This document shows, in pieces, positions 10,801 through 22,555 of a stretch of DNA of 64,000 bases (positions are counted from its first letter, which is position 1; the number at the start of each line of letters is the position of its first letter). Where the stretch lies: the NCBI GenBank assembly GCA_002633025.1, contig NMRB01001406.1, forward strand, positions 50,458 to 114,457. Reading direction: 5' to 3'. Origin of the DNA: Notospermus geniculatus (lineage: Eukaryota; Nemertea; Pilidiophora; Heteronemertea; Lineidae). Under the pieces are notes generated by a model that ran no database searches, was not told where the DNA came from, and was given only the letters and a program-made list of their open reading frames with translations. A program made the position numbers and the translations under genes.

Positions 10801-13800
10801 TAATCGACTGCATCGTGGACGACCAAAACCAAACTCCCGATACGGACCATGTTGTTTATCCACGAGAACGTTAGCAGTCCTATCGTGGCTATATGGTGGA
10901 TGATCATTTCATAGATGTCCTGAAAAGATTTACTTCAATATCATGATCTTGGGACAGGCAGGGACAAGCAACTTTTGGTGTGCGCTACAAATTAGGTAGA
11001 AAACAACAAATTTTTAGTCTTTTTCTGGATTCTCTCAAATAAAATCCAGCTTAGCTACACACAAAACATTAAAGTTTGCATTTATAGTCTGAAATCAACA
11101 ACGGCAGAGCTGTCATCCGAATTTACACTTTAACCCCAGTCTATCCCAAAATCGTTCAGTAGAACTCAGATGAGCTGCTCATTCAGCACTACAATCTGAG
11201 CATTTCCAACCGGTACCCATTTATAACCTGCATGGAGAGAGGCCAGTAAGGCAAAGAGACTTGCCCGAAGTCTCACACCACAGTGGGACTCGAACCCGGG
11301 ACCCGCTAACTGCTAGTCAGAGATCCGAAGCACTACACCACCGTCGCTCCTGGTACTTGCATGTACCAGTATCAGTCTCTTTTCATTGGTGCCAATCTGA
11401 AGCCTACGTAGCAGAGTCCACAGTCTGAGGCCCTAGAAAATTACATAAGATCTCGTCCTACCTTTCTTCTGACATCCGTCATTAAGGAAAATGCCAAGGC
11501 CATGTAGAAACCCAGTTCAATCATGTAATACCAGTAGAGATCAGCGGAAACATTCTGATGTGGCCAACCTATCCAGCAGTGTAGTGTCTCAGCAAAATAC
11601 TTTTTCTGAAAAGGAAACAAAATATGAACTGTTTCTTATCCTGAAAATCCAGGAATGTCCACAATGGCTACATGTGTCTACTCTTAGGTCAAAGTTAAAA
11701 CACGTAGTTTACATCTAGACTCAGGACAGCAGTGCAATGACCGAGTCCTGCATGAGATCAGAAGATGCACTGACGATGCACTGACTGCAGTGGAACCAAG
11801 GAATCATAACGAGAGAAAACCAAATGTAAGTTACTTACATCCCAAAGTATCACTGTTCCATAGATATGAGCTGACAGATAAAAGAAGAAACGCCACCTGG
11901 AAAACAGATGATATATTGAGGCAGAAAAGTAAATAAAATACAAAAGGAAACTTTTGAAGATATTTCTAAATTTTGCACTTCTGAAATATATATATTCCTT
12001 CTTACCCGCTCTCGCAGAATTTTTTCAGTTCACTAGACCTATCTTGATTTCTTCTCTTCCTGAACCAACGTTCAACCTGCCGTGGTGTTCTGTTAAGTTT
12101 TTTACTGAGACCCTGAAAATAATAAATGAAATTTGTCAGCAGACTCGTTACATATAACGGACACGAAAAAATCGAGTCCACAAAGTAAATCATTGTCAGT
12201 CATGTCAATGACACTTACCGCAATTTCTTTGTCATCTGGACGTTTGTTTTTTCTGTACACTTTTTGTAATAAAGGAATACTTTCGGCTACCATAATCTTC
12301 CCCTCTCGGAGTCCATAGGATCGGCCGATAGGGGCTGCTATATAACTGAAACAACCAAATTTTTTTAAAAAATTTTTTTACAGTGAATTGGCATGAAGAA
12401 TGGGTCAATGGTATAACAACCAAATGCCTTGAAATCGCGTCCTTTGTTTGTATCCCAGGTGCAATATGAACTGAACAACAAGTGATGTCAATGGTCAAAA
12501 TATATGTAAAAGGGCAATTTGAACATTTTGGGGGGAAAAAATAGAAAAGAAGTTATTTTTGATGAAAAACTTTTTTGAAAAAAATTTTTTGAATTTTTTT
12601 TCTTTCTATCTTCAAAAAAAGGGGTCGGAGCCGTTTTCGCGGGTTGGGCGGGGACGATCACCAGCTTTCTTTTTTTATGTGGCCTTACAAACTTGTATTT
12701 TCAATTTCACTAAACAATGTTATTGCCCAGGATTTCTTGGCTGAACAAATTACCAAGTATTGTGTGATAGAAGTATAGCAGTACCACAGATTTTCATTGA
12801 CTATATACTGTGTGCATTAACGACCATGCCCAGGCAGGACTGGTGTCCACAGTCTATAATTGTTCAGCACTAAAGCAATAGAGAAACCACACATTGAAAA
12901 GTTGAAAGCATTCAATGTGTAAAACTGCAAACACGATCACATGGTCTAGATTTAACACAGCAAGCTGTAAAGCTGTTGGCATGAAGTCAAAACCTGTCCA
13001 TGCACAGTGAATATTGATTGGTGAAAGGTTGAAAAGTCTGAACAACACATTGATAATGGAAAAATCAATTGTACATTTATATCACCACGATATTCTATAA
13101 AGCCCTCATCATAAACAGGGAAGGAGGTCACGTTTGTTTAAGGCTCAGTGGACAAAAATGGCCTCAATATCTTCGGCACATTCGAAGTTTATGATAACAT
13201 GCTTTAACCCTGCTATGTGCTAGTATCCTTCAATAAATATGGAACATTGGCTGGTATTCATAAAAGTTAGCAAATGCTTATACTTAAGATTTACACAGCA
13301 AGGTTAAATGTAGATGTACTGCAAAACTTGAAGTAAAAGCATTCACTAGCTTTTATGAATATCATCCATTGAAGATACCCATCAGAGAATCAAATCACAC
13401 ATTGACAGGATGATAATTAATTCACATCGTCATGAGAACATTATCATCATGCCCAAACCAACTGGATTGGACAGGGATCAGTAGAGTCATATAGAATTGG
13501 GTATGGATGGGAAAACCAATGGTGTTTAATAGCAGTAACAGTAATTAATATTGTATTTGTTCAGGCAGTCAGAAAATCGACAAATTTGTTATCTTGGACG
13601 CAAACCTGTTTGCATTTCAGGAGCAGAATGGCTGCACAACATGAGGCCTACGTAGTCGTACAACAGGCTAAGTTAAAGGCCTTTAATATGAAACTACAAT
13701 TACATAGGAGGCAATAGTCCAGTAAATTTAAGCGAAAATTCGGGCGAACCGGGAACAAATTGCAACAGAAGGTTTTTTTGCTTTAAATGTTTTATTAGGT

Positions 13801-15074
13801 CACCTTGGACATCATATCCAAAATCCCCCAAAATCGCACGGCGGGAACCCACTTAATTTGCATATTCAATTTTGTGAACTGACTTTAACGTTGGACGCTG
13901 ATGGACGCAACAGCTGAGCTTTGTACAGGAGAGTGGGACCTGATGTACAGCTAACTTTGTAACGGTTGGATTTACACCCCATAAATGTATTACCAACAGA
14001 TAGAAATATGGTGCCTCGGAACCAGACAAACACATTCTCAATTGTTTTTAGTCGTTATGTACTAAGATATGATGCTTTTTATNAATTGAAATTTTCAAAA
14101 CTGCAAAAGGAAACAGCATTACGCGCACACCATGCCGATGTGCCGACCTCACTTCGAGACACAAACCTAACAAATTTCGATAAAATAAACCGTCCATCCG
14201 TGGGTAGAATGTTGTAGAGATAATTTAAAATTCATCCTGGGCATTGGAATGAACTATACACCGGCAGTTCGTGAAAAATCGATGGGTAAACACAGGAAAC
14301 AAGCTCGGAAATTCAGGAACTTTGCGTTGTCAAGGAAGATCATCGGACCAACTCCGCCACGCCCGCCTTTTCCATCCTCCACCATGTCCTCCGCCAACAC
14401 CGCATTCTTCCATTAATTTCAATGTACTGTGCCAATTTTTAAGTCCTCATTGTTCTCCACCCTCTAGAATTGCTCTCCCTCTGCGTCCCCAGACTCCCCC
14501 TGCCCTGCCCCGTCATGCCCGATGCGACGGGGGATCCTTGCTGAGCCCGGCCGCCTGCCTCTACCACACCAGGAAAGGCCCAGGCGGGGAAAAGGCTAAC
14601 CTCAAGCCCCGGCCCCACCCACACTAGCCCTACCAGAACCAAAAACACAGCCTCGCAAATCATGTTCGCAACATCTCACTATAAACCCCCACTATAAGCC
14701 CCACCAGCTGAGCTCACTCCAAAGGTGACACCTTGACATATTATGAATGTACAATGACATGTTCGAGTCCACACAATAAAAGATTTTACAATAAATGAAT
14801 ACATAGTATGACACGCACTGTTGCGTGCATTGTATCAAGTGCAATGCACGACCAGACACGTAAAAACGTCGACTCACCTCTCAAATAGGTAGCGAATGAC
14901 GCCTAAAAGTACGGCTACCGGAAAGGGGACCAAGAGATCACTTAGCTGTGGATGGTAGATACCGGCAGTAGGCCCTTCATCATGGTTTTTCATGTCCTCC
15001 CATGACATATTCGGAGGAAACCAGAACTTTTCGCTCCAAACATAGGAACCCACATAGTCGACCACGGCCGCCAT
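7878..15074 (-). CDS. CERS: Ceramide synthase, exons 1-8a (C-terminal exon missing)
   Basis: An ER-membrane ceramide synthase, which joins a fatty acyl-CoA to a sphingoid base. Coding exons on the minus strand: 14878-15074, 12219-12345, 12006-12112, 11839-11896, 11462-11605, 10791-10919, 9658-9764, 7878-8034. All junctions are GT-AG and in phase, giving 342 codons. Residues 1-65 include the first TM helix and a likely N-glycosylation site (N22-M-S, where vertebrate CERS have NLT). Residues 109-143 are the CERS homeobox-like region with [13 protein letters not shown]. The TLC/Lag1 domain follows: [10 protein letters not shown] in exon 5, the catalytic HH at 219-220, and HD at 246-247 in VVHDAVDYW. 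Exon 8a (290-342) gives the last loop and helix. The acidic DxRSDxE-type tail expected next is absent; exon 8a ends at a gtagat donor, and unspliced reading stops at 7851. The tail probably lies past the window's left edge, shared with exons 8b and 8c. The subtype cannot be assigned. Confidence 0.9.
8467..8528. repeat. Diverged hairpin-family copy
   Basis: The segment with gtattcattggaaaatactc then agctttcc and atatctatg resembles the hairpins at 36086-36146 and 43803-43863, but its arms no longer pair well. It lies in CERS intron 7. Confidence 0.4.
9975..10110. repeat. Dispersed repeat (catgtcgcaacc family)
   Basis: The order of blocks (gtcgcaaccnaggaaag, gttaa, agctgaaatg, ctctgcag, gacaat, gtggacagc, gagtaaactgatgaccaatg) is shared with 24700-24790, 34728-34930 and 42452-42640. 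It is a dispersed interspersed repeat, here in CERS intron 6. Confidence 0.7.
11270..11352 (-). repeat. tRNA-derived SINE fragment
   Basis: Read on the minus strand it has ggtggtgtagtgcttcgg (A-box-like) followed by gggttcgagtccc (B-box) at tRNA-like spacing. The flanks do not fold into a full cloverleaf, so this is a SINE head and not a tRNA gene. Confidence 0.65.
13249..13367. repeat. Fold-back element with ggtattcataaa ends
   Basis: Left arm ggctggtattcataaaag, right arm cttttatgaatatcatcc, with internal pairing of agcaaatgctt/aagtaaaagcatt. It is in CERS intron 1. A related element lies at 29319-29420. Confidence 0.65.
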
Positions 15075-15520
15075 CGTCGCGCGTTCGTTCTCGCCAACGC
15101 CTTTGCGAGGGCGAGATCTGCCCGAGATCGAGATCTGACTCTGCCGGGAAATTTGAATTCTCTAATTTTCGGCAAAAAGACCTGCGAGAGTTCCTGCGAT
15201 ACGAAAATGATATTGCTCTCGGAGGATGATTATGATTATGATTATGATGTAGAAGCAGCATAAGAAGTAGGCCTAACAGTAAGGCCACGATCATTAAGAC
15301 GAGAAGAAACCATTTCCTACAGGCCGGCTTGGTAATGGGCCGTCTTGATTGCTGCTGTCGGCGTGCCGTTCATGCCGGATGCTCCCCAATTCCTTATTTT
15401 CGACGCAGCGATGTTTTTTAACTTCCGGTGTTTGATGATTCACAGCAAAATCTGGAATGATGTAAAAGCTGTCTGCTTTTCGTGGGCATGAACACTTTTG
15501 GTCTTAGCATATTGATGAGA
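15075..15520. promoter_or_regulatory. Divergent CERS/STK16 promoter region
   Basis: Only 446 bp separate the CERS start codon (15074, minus) from that of STK16 (15521, plus), so the two genes must share a bidirectional control region. The CERS side is locally CpG-rich (15078-15130). An ETS-type acttccggtg lies near 15420 on the STK16 side. No TATA box was identified. A short gattat microsatellite lies near 15228-15247. Confidence 0.65.
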
Positions 15521-17985
15521 ATGGGCTGTGTTTGTGCCAGAGAATCTGTTCAAGTCGGCAGCAGACGATATTTTGTCAAAGAACGTCTTGGAGAAGGGTA
15601 GGTTTATAGGTAGCTATCTCATAGGCCTAGTCATATGATCATGATGTATGTCATGTATGTAGTGACAGTGTACACTACACTAGCTACAGGCTACACTACT
15701 ACTACGTCTCCTAGGCCAAGGCAGATAGGCTGACAACTGCATCATCCCATCACAGGCGGCCCGAGCTTTGTCACAAAATACATGAAATAGGGTGAAATGT
15801 ACGTTAGGGGACTACTACCCCTAATGTACATTTCACCCTATTTTGTGACAAGTCAAAGCTCGGGCCGCCTGTCATCCCATGGTTATTGCTATTGCTACTA
15901 GGGAGAGGCCTATTGAATGAACTCATAGTCTGATAGGTCGGTCTATCTCTGTAAGTTTCTCAGGAACGAGTGTAGAATCCCCTGTCAGTGCCCAAAAAAA
16001 GGTCATCGATTGACGGAATAAGCCGCATTGTACAATAGGATTTCCATTGTGTGCCATGGAGTAACGTCACTTCCGACGGGGGATTCTAAACTTTAGCCGT
16101 TTCTCAACTCCCTGTCATCAATCAATCATCATCTGGGAAATATCAAGGCCTTGGCCCAGATGTAAGATTGGAATTGTAGTAGATTCTAATTTTTCTTTAT
16201 CTTGATGTTCCAGGGGATTCAGCTATGTTGACTTGGTACAGGACCGACACAATCGCAAGTATTATGCCCTGAAGAGAATCGCTTGTCACTCAAAGGAAGA
16301 TGAGAGGTCTTCGATGATTGAGGTGGAGATAATGAAAACATTTGATCAGGAAAACATTTGTCCATGTGTGGAATCATCATTATCTCCAGTCAATGATCGC
16401 CTTCGCTCCATCATCAGTGAAGTGTTGATTGTCATGCCATACTACAGGGTAAGTAAGCTGTAACTTTTCGACATCACAACTGAACTGAAATACTAGGTTT
16501 GGTGAGGTTGGTGAAATCAAAAAGATAAAGACCTTTTTTCTATTATTGGTGAAATTAAACTGACACTAGACTTGTAACATTTCTAAGAATCTGTTCATAC
16601 ACTTCGACAAGAATAATTACTCATGTTATTCTTGGCTTCCATAAACCATAATTCTTCTTTACAGAAAGGCACATTACAAGATGAGATAGAAATGATGGCG
16701 AAGAGATTAGAACACATGAGGGAGGAACGCATCCTGCGATTATTTAGTGGCATTTGTGTTGGCCTGAAGACAATGCATTCCTACAATCCCCCATATGCCC
16801 ATCGGTATGTCATTCGATGTATCAGATATTCATTCTAAACATTATTGCTTTCATCCTTGGCAGAATGTGCTTTAAACCAGGGCCTGCTTCAGATGAAATA
16901 GATAGGCCTATCTGAATAAGAACTGACCTGGCGACCAGGCAGCTTCATTAAATGAGAGTCCCCAGTTTGATTTTCCAGTGACTGAGTAGAATTGATTGAA
17001 TTGTAAATTCTTCTTTCAGGGATATCAAACCAGCGAATGTTCTCCTTGGTGATGATGACACACCTGTCATAATGGACTTTGGTTCAGCAGCAAAGGCCAG
17101 GATAGAAATCAAGGGAGCTTCAGAGGCCAGAAGATTACAGGTTGGAAATTTCATTTCATTTCTACATACTCATTTCCCTTTTGACCTCATTCATCAGTTA
17201 AGAGTTTTTCACAATGTAGAAAGTCGAAGGGACACTTTCCATCTGATTCATATTTGATACATTTCCAGGATGAGGCGGCTGAGAAATGCACGATGCCATT
17301 CAGACCTCCAGAATTATTTAATGTTGAAAGTTATTGTGCAGTAGATGAGAGGGTAGATATCTGGGTAAGTCGAGTCGGAAATCTTTTTCAGTGTAAATTG
17401 CTGTCCGATGCTAGTTGCTCCAGAACAGCTATATTAAGCAAGCACCATGGAAGTGAGGTGGTGAGCCTTTGCTGTAGCCTGGAGTGCAGAAGTTTGGCTC
17501 TCATGTTACAAAAGAGTGGTCAAATTCTCACACAAATACAATACTCTGAATGACGCATGACTTTCATTTTCTCTTTCAGTCACTAGGGTGCACGTTATAT
17601 GCAATGGCATTTCTAGAATCTCCGTTCGAACAACCATTTGTGCGAGGCGATAGTGTTGCATTGGCTGTGATGTCTGGGAAAATCAACATACCAGAAAATA
17701 CCATGTGAGTTGAACTTAATGCCTCGATGATTTACTAATAATGCCTTTGGGGAAGGGGATGAAGTGACTACGCCTACTTCACTTCATTGTACAACCAGTT
17801 CATATGGGGGATATTTCTTCTCTTTGTACAACATTATGTATTTTGTATTCTTTTTCAGTTATTCCACCGATCTTGTGAATCTGATAAAATCCATGTTAAA
17901 AGTCGACATCCGAGATCGTCCATACATCGATGAGGTATTACAACAGACAGAAGACTTGAAGAACATTGCGGAAAATCGAATTTGA
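15521..17985 (+). CDS. STK16: Serine/threonine kinase 16
   Basis: Complete gene for the small acylated STK16/PKL12 (NAK-family) kinase, which in mammals acts at Golgi membranes. Exons: 15521-15597, 16214-16448, 16665-16804, 17020-17140, 17269-17364, 17580-17704, 17859-17985. All are in phase and GT-AG, giving 306 residues (human about 305). The start MGCVCA gives Gly2 for myristoylation and Cys3/Cys5 for palmitoylation. The glycine loop is GEGGFSYV (24-31), the ATP lysine is K46 in YYALKRI, the catalytic loop is HRDIKPAN (150-157), and DFG is 170-172. The APE motif reads RPPELF, followed by DERVDIWSLGCTLYAM. The kinase fills nearly the whole chain, as in the family. It is head-to-head with CERS. 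A polyadenylation signal lies at 18535-18540. Confidence 0.95.
15752..15872. repeat. Fold-back element in STK16 intron 1
   Basis: Long palindrome: caggcggcccgagctttg on the left and its complement on the right, plus a second pairing block (gggtgaaatgtac with gtacatttcaccc). The string tcatcccat occurs on both sides, with a two-base offset on the left, and may be a target-site duplication. Confidence 0.75.
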
Positions 17986-18534
17986 GTGAATACTCGGGAC
18001 TCATTCCATTGGTGTTAATCAAAATATGATTCAAGTGCATATCCACTATTTGAGAACGAGGAGTTTGCCAGAGTGGAGTTGGGATTGGAAAAGTGGACAA
18101 TCACAAACTACTGTGATGATTCTGTACACAGGAAGATCATATCTATGAAGTACATGGGGAATGACAGAGGTATATACACCAATAATTGTAGTTCCAAATG
18201 TCAAGGATTGTTCAGCAAGACCTCTTTCATAGTCATCGTCAAGTGAAAATTGCAGTCCCAAGGACTCTCTTCAAGCTTGAATAACAATGTACCTTTCGTG
18301 TACATGTATGATGTTCCTGTACCTATATGCATTTGGAAAGATTGTTTTTCTTTACAACATTCTGTTACATTCCTGATATGTATTTGCAATGCATGCATTA
18401 CCACGTCCTATACGTTTCAATGTATTTTCAACACCATGTGTGGTGATTAATTTATTAATTCACATTCAGGGCTGATGATGCCCTACGATAACCACGGTTC
18501 TATTGTGACGATGTAAATAGATTAATGGGAGCTG

Positions 18535-18540
18535 AATAAA
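18535..18540 (+). terminator. STK16: Polyadenylation signal of STK16
   Basis: AATAAA about 550 bp after the STK16 stop codon. It is the first strong plus-strand signal after the gene. This is an inference from position. Confidence 0.5.
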
Positions 18541-18854
18541 TTATGATAAATCAAATGACTTATTTGGATCAATCTATCATTTGTGTATTTATCAAAATAC
18601 CTCACAACTGTTTGGGTGATACCGGTAGTTTATTTGATCCTCTGTGTGTATTACACAGATAACAATGAAGAGAGTGCGAGCATGTGCATAATGTACAGGA
18701 AATGCTTGATTATAATTCTGTCCACAAAAAAGTTTGAGGACCGACGCTCACAGAGGAAATGTGCACCGTTCGTTTTCTGATCTTCACATAAGTATCAATG
18801 ACAACAGCAGTTGATACAATTATAAACTCATGAGAGGAGTAGGAAAGGGTTTTA

Positions 18855-18906
18855 CTATGAATGTCAGTTTTTATGGTACATCTCCAATAAAAACTGACAT
18901 TCATAG
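18855..18906. repeat. Perfect 20-bp hairpin, 12-nt loop
   Basis: The arm ctatgaatgtcagtttttat (18855-18874) pairs without mismatch with 18887-18906. It lies in the 1.5 kb between the convergent STK16 and COQ10 3' ends. It is shorter than a typical pre-miRNA and perfectly paired, which fits a small fold-back better than a miRNA. Confidence 0.6.
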
Positions 18907-19184
18907 CTTTATTAGACTCCAAATAATGCCATTCAAGGATAGTTCAAGGGTTTTACTGATCACCCCTCAGTACATGTGTCCAGACTGACCAGAGTTCAAC
19001 TACCTATTCAGATATCCAGCGGCAGGTAGCCTGCCATGTTTGGACACTTGTAGTAAAGGGTGTGATGGGTGGTTAGTAAATGGTCCGAAATTATCTCAAG
19101 TCAGTCAAGAATAGCGGAGCGTTGACAGGTCATCATCTTCACATAAGTTCAGCCATCTTACAATACTCCACATCTGATGGAGCT

Positions 19185-19190
19185 TTTATT
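19185..19190 (-). terminator. COQ10: Candidate polyadenylation signal of COQ10
   Basis: AATAAA on the minus strand about 355 bp past the COQ10 stop codon. It is a positional inference only. Confidence 0.4.
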
Positions 19191-19544
19191 GTATTCTGTA
19201 CGACATTTGCAAGTCAGTAAATTCATGCCAGTGACCGGAGATGATGATATTAATGGTCCTTGACGATGGTCCAAGAACTCACACAAGTCCATGACACCAA
19301 AATGTCCTGGGGTGGAAATTGTGCTAACAACTACAATGGCAGCAAATGTAGAATAAATCACTCAACATGCTTTGATGTTGTAATTTGTATGGCCTACATT
19401 AACAGTCTAATGTGATAATTCTTTCTTCCCTGAGAAGTCAATCAATTATGTCATGAATTCAGAGGAAACAAATACAGGTCAATAAAAATCCTAAAAATAT
19501 TAATAAATAGTTCTGAAATAATAACACTAGGTAGTGTCCATTCG

Positions 19545-21333
19545 TCAAGAGGTTTGAGACAGTATTTTTTGTTGTGAACCTCGCATATATGGTGGTCCGT
19601 ACTGCTGTGCCGCACGTTTTAGGAATGCGTTGACCATTTTCTTCACAACCTCATCGAAGAAGATGTGGGCCAGATTAGAGTGAAGGAGACTACGAAATTC
19701 AAATGCAACCTGAAAGATAAAGAAATGATGATCATGAGTTCATGAATACCGGAAGATACAGCCCTCAGGCTTCACCTCAGAGACAAGAAACATCTGTTCT
19801 CATTCCCTCAATTAACTGAATTACCAGGTCAAGGTGCCTAATGGTGACCTGCCACTGATAGCTATCATGATAGCTATGATATCAATTCACGCAAGGGAAA
19901 GTTGGTTTAACTTACAGAGAAATCCAATTTACAAGTTTCTGGCACGTTAGGCAACCCAGGGCTGAACCTCCATGTTGTGTCCAGATAGTTAAACATCCGA
20001 CCATCGGAGCACACAGACTGGAGATGGAAATACAAGAGAACTGTTACATCAATGAGAAACTTCACATTCTGATCAGAGAGGTATCAATTTTCAGTGCAGT
20101 TCGTGAGACAGAAAAAACCTCTGTCATAACAGATTGTGAGTTAACACTGGTTTCCACCAGGAAGAAATCTGAGGAAGGATATAAGGTTATCTCTCACTTG
20201 GCAATGAGAAGCACTTTTAGACAGAAATCAAATCAATCAATACACAGCATTTACATAGTGCTCAATTCGGACTAAGCAAATTTCTCAAGCGCTTGTCACA
20301 GTTTACACTGACAGATTTGCTATCATTACATTATCATATCTTACCCTAACAAGATGCGGCTTTACCAGAGTCACAGTAGACGTATATTTTTCCAACAAAG
20401 GAGGGAATCCAACAGTTATATTTGCTTTATATTGTCCTTTTCTTATCTCAGCCATTGTTGATTCCTTGCACCATGGGACAAAATGTTTGTAATTTTCGAC
20501 GTCCTTCACGACATCATACATCTGGTCCATGGAATACCTACAGAGGGAAGAAATGAATGATTACAAAACTACACAAGATTATGAATTCATTATGAAACAT
20601 TTTAGATAAAGTTGATATCTCAAACTGAAATTTACAACAGGCCTGGTATTCCGACAGAAAATGTCAGCCAAAACACAATACAAGCAATGGTGCTCTAGTT
20701 GGAGGACTTTCGACATTACCTAAAAGTTCATATGGAAATGATGTACCAGAGAGATAGGCCTACAGCAGCATTTGCCATTTTCCTGTTACAACTTTTGACC
20801 CTCGCTCAAAAATGCCTTACCCCAGAATTCTCTGTTCTGAATATTCTTTTCTTCTTGAGGTTTTAAACGGGTTAAGTGAAGGTAAGTGAAATTCTCTCTC
20901 AAATGTTGTTTGAACTTGGTCTTGGACCTTCAGAAGGGAGATGCCATTATTGCCAGGGCTGGCAGAAGAATCACCACTGATGTGTGAGAGACATCTGAAA
21001 AGAAGACAAAACATGTAGGGGCCTAGGCCCAGTCATTGCAAAAAACAAATCTGTGAAGCCTAGGCCTACTACACATCAGGCCAATCATGTTCATGCACTG
21101 CACTTTGCACTTGCAGGAGGATAGGCCTCATGATGGCCTAGGCCTAGGCCATCATGAGCAGAGAGATGAATGAATGAACCGTTTTTTTGGCCGTTAGGCC
21201 TAGCAGCGACAGCGTCAAGAGGAAATTGACGAACTTGATCCTCCTACCTGGCACTGTTCCATCTTCTGATATTCCATCTGACGGGATGGATCAGCGTTCT
21301 CGTCAACGCTGAAAGATTTCGCTGACCAGCCAT
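19545..21333 (-). CDS. COQ10: COQ10, mitochondrial coenzyme Q-binding protein
   Basis: Complete five-exon gene for the START-like polyketide-cyclase-fold protein that binds coenzyme Q and supports respiration. Exons on the minus strand: 21248-21333, 20821-20994, 20345-20537, 19916-20017, 19545-19709, giving 239 residues with all phases agreeing. The start is the ATG at 21333: [20 protein letters not shown] is Arg-rich with no acidic residues and fits a mitochondrial presequence. It also joins exon 2 in frame, whereas an upstream ATG in another frame does not. Conserved blocks seen: [61 protein letters not shown], and [22 protein letters not shown]. Its length matches vertebrate COQ10B (about 238). 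It is divergent with the MLLT10-like gene, although an N at 21431 breaks that link. Confidence 0.95.
21115..21150. repeat. AGGCCTA palindrome
   Basis: A perfect palindrome centred on gatggcctaggcctaggcca in COQ10 intron 1. It is one of many AGGCCTA-type clusters in the window. Confidence 0.6.
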
Positions 21334-21431
21334 TCATCAATTCATTCGATCAACATTATTTTACACGACCTGAACACAGCCTAAATCTTATGAAAACCAT
21401 GACTGAATATCGGACTTGACCTTGATTCGGN

Positions 21432-22555
21432 TGACGGGCACGGGTGTAGTGTGGCTGTGCATCAAGGCAAGTGCTTCCTGTGCACCCCGACTGTACATTG
21501 ATATGTACATCCTGTACATGTGTATGACTGAAGTAGAAGCCAGGCGGCTCAGGGACCTGGCTTCACTGTATACCTCTGGCTCTTCATTGTATTTTGTGGT
21601 TTTGTGGTTTTTTCTTCCATTAGGCCTAGGTCTATATAATTAATACAGGGCCAGGCGGCCTACCAGACCAGTGGCAGTGCAGAGAGCAGATCATCGGGCC
21701 CCGGCGGCATCTGCTGTCAATTTCAACTCAAGGCCGGGGACTTGTCAGTTGTCAGTTAGGCTAGTTCCCCAGATGAGAGAACCTAATATTTTACCATCAT
21801 ACTTGCAGCTTGCTATGGTATTGTGCAGGTCCCAACTGGGCCGTGGTTTTGTCGAAAATGTGAGTCCCAGGAGAGAGCAGCCAGAGTGGTAAGTCTAAAT
21901 GTTCAATGACAATATGTTTATGTTTTAACTTTTGTTGAAGTATGACACACTGTTTAAATTCTCAATTCTATTTTGTACTGATTGTATTTCTTTGTCCCCT
22001 TATGACGGGCACGGGTGTAGTGTGGCTGTGCATCAAGGCAAGTGCTTCCTGTGCACCCCGACTGTACATTGATATGTACATCCTGTACATGTGTGTGACT
22101 GAAGTAGAAGCCAGGCGGCTCAGGGACCTGGCTTCACTGTATACCTCTGGCTCTTCATTGTATTTTGTGGTTTTGTCGTTTTTTTCTTCCATTAGGCCTA
22201 GGCCTATATAATTAATACAGGGCCAGGGGCTACGCTACCAGACCAGTGCAGAGAGCAGATCATCGGGCGGCATCTGCTGTCAATTTCAACTCAAAGCCGG
22301 GGACTTGTCGGTTGTCAGTTAGTTCCCCAGATGAGAGAACCTAATATTTTACCATCATACTTGCAGCTTGCTATGGTATTGTGCAGGTCCCGACTGGGCC
22401 GTGGTTTTGTCGAAAATGTGAGTCCCAGGAGAGAGCAGCCAGAGTGGTAAGTCTAAATGTTCAATATGTTTATGTTTTAACTTTTGTTGAAGTATGACAC
22501 ACTGTTTAAATTCTCAATTCTGTTTTGTACTGATTGTATTTCTTTGTCCCCTTCA
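21432..22555. repeat. Tandem duplication of one MLLT10-like exon pair, about 570-bp unit
   Basis: Copy 1 is 21432-22003 and copy 2 is 22004-22555. They are near-identical, with small substitutions and indels (for example near 21605/22175 and 21651/22221). Copy 1 starts directly after the N at 21431. The unit runs from mid-exon (gacgggcacggg) to just before the acceptor of the next exon (tttgtcccctt). In copy 2 the half-exon is fused to intron sequence without an acceptor, so it cannot be spliced in. An allelic overlap or assembly error is the likely cause. Confidence 0.85.

Noticed and set aside
11270-11352. tRNA gene
   Set aside because: A and B boxes are present but acceptor and anticodon stems do not close; fits a SINE head. 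The same holds at 26080, 26690, 30600, 34985 and 38380.
14271-14663. Open frames of 118 and 74 codons on both strands
   Set aside because: CG-rich, proline-rich local sequence in CERS intron 1, with no family match and both strands open, typical of base composition.
18855-18906. miRNA precursor
   Set aside because: Only 20 bp of stem with a 12-nt loop and perfect pairing; shorter than animal pre-miRNAs, so I prefer a fold-back remnant.
21942-22211. Open frame of 89 codons across the second MLLT10-like half-exon
   Set aside because: It includes intron sequence before the exon fragment and runs past its GC donor; only the DGHGCSVAVHQ part is real coding sequence.
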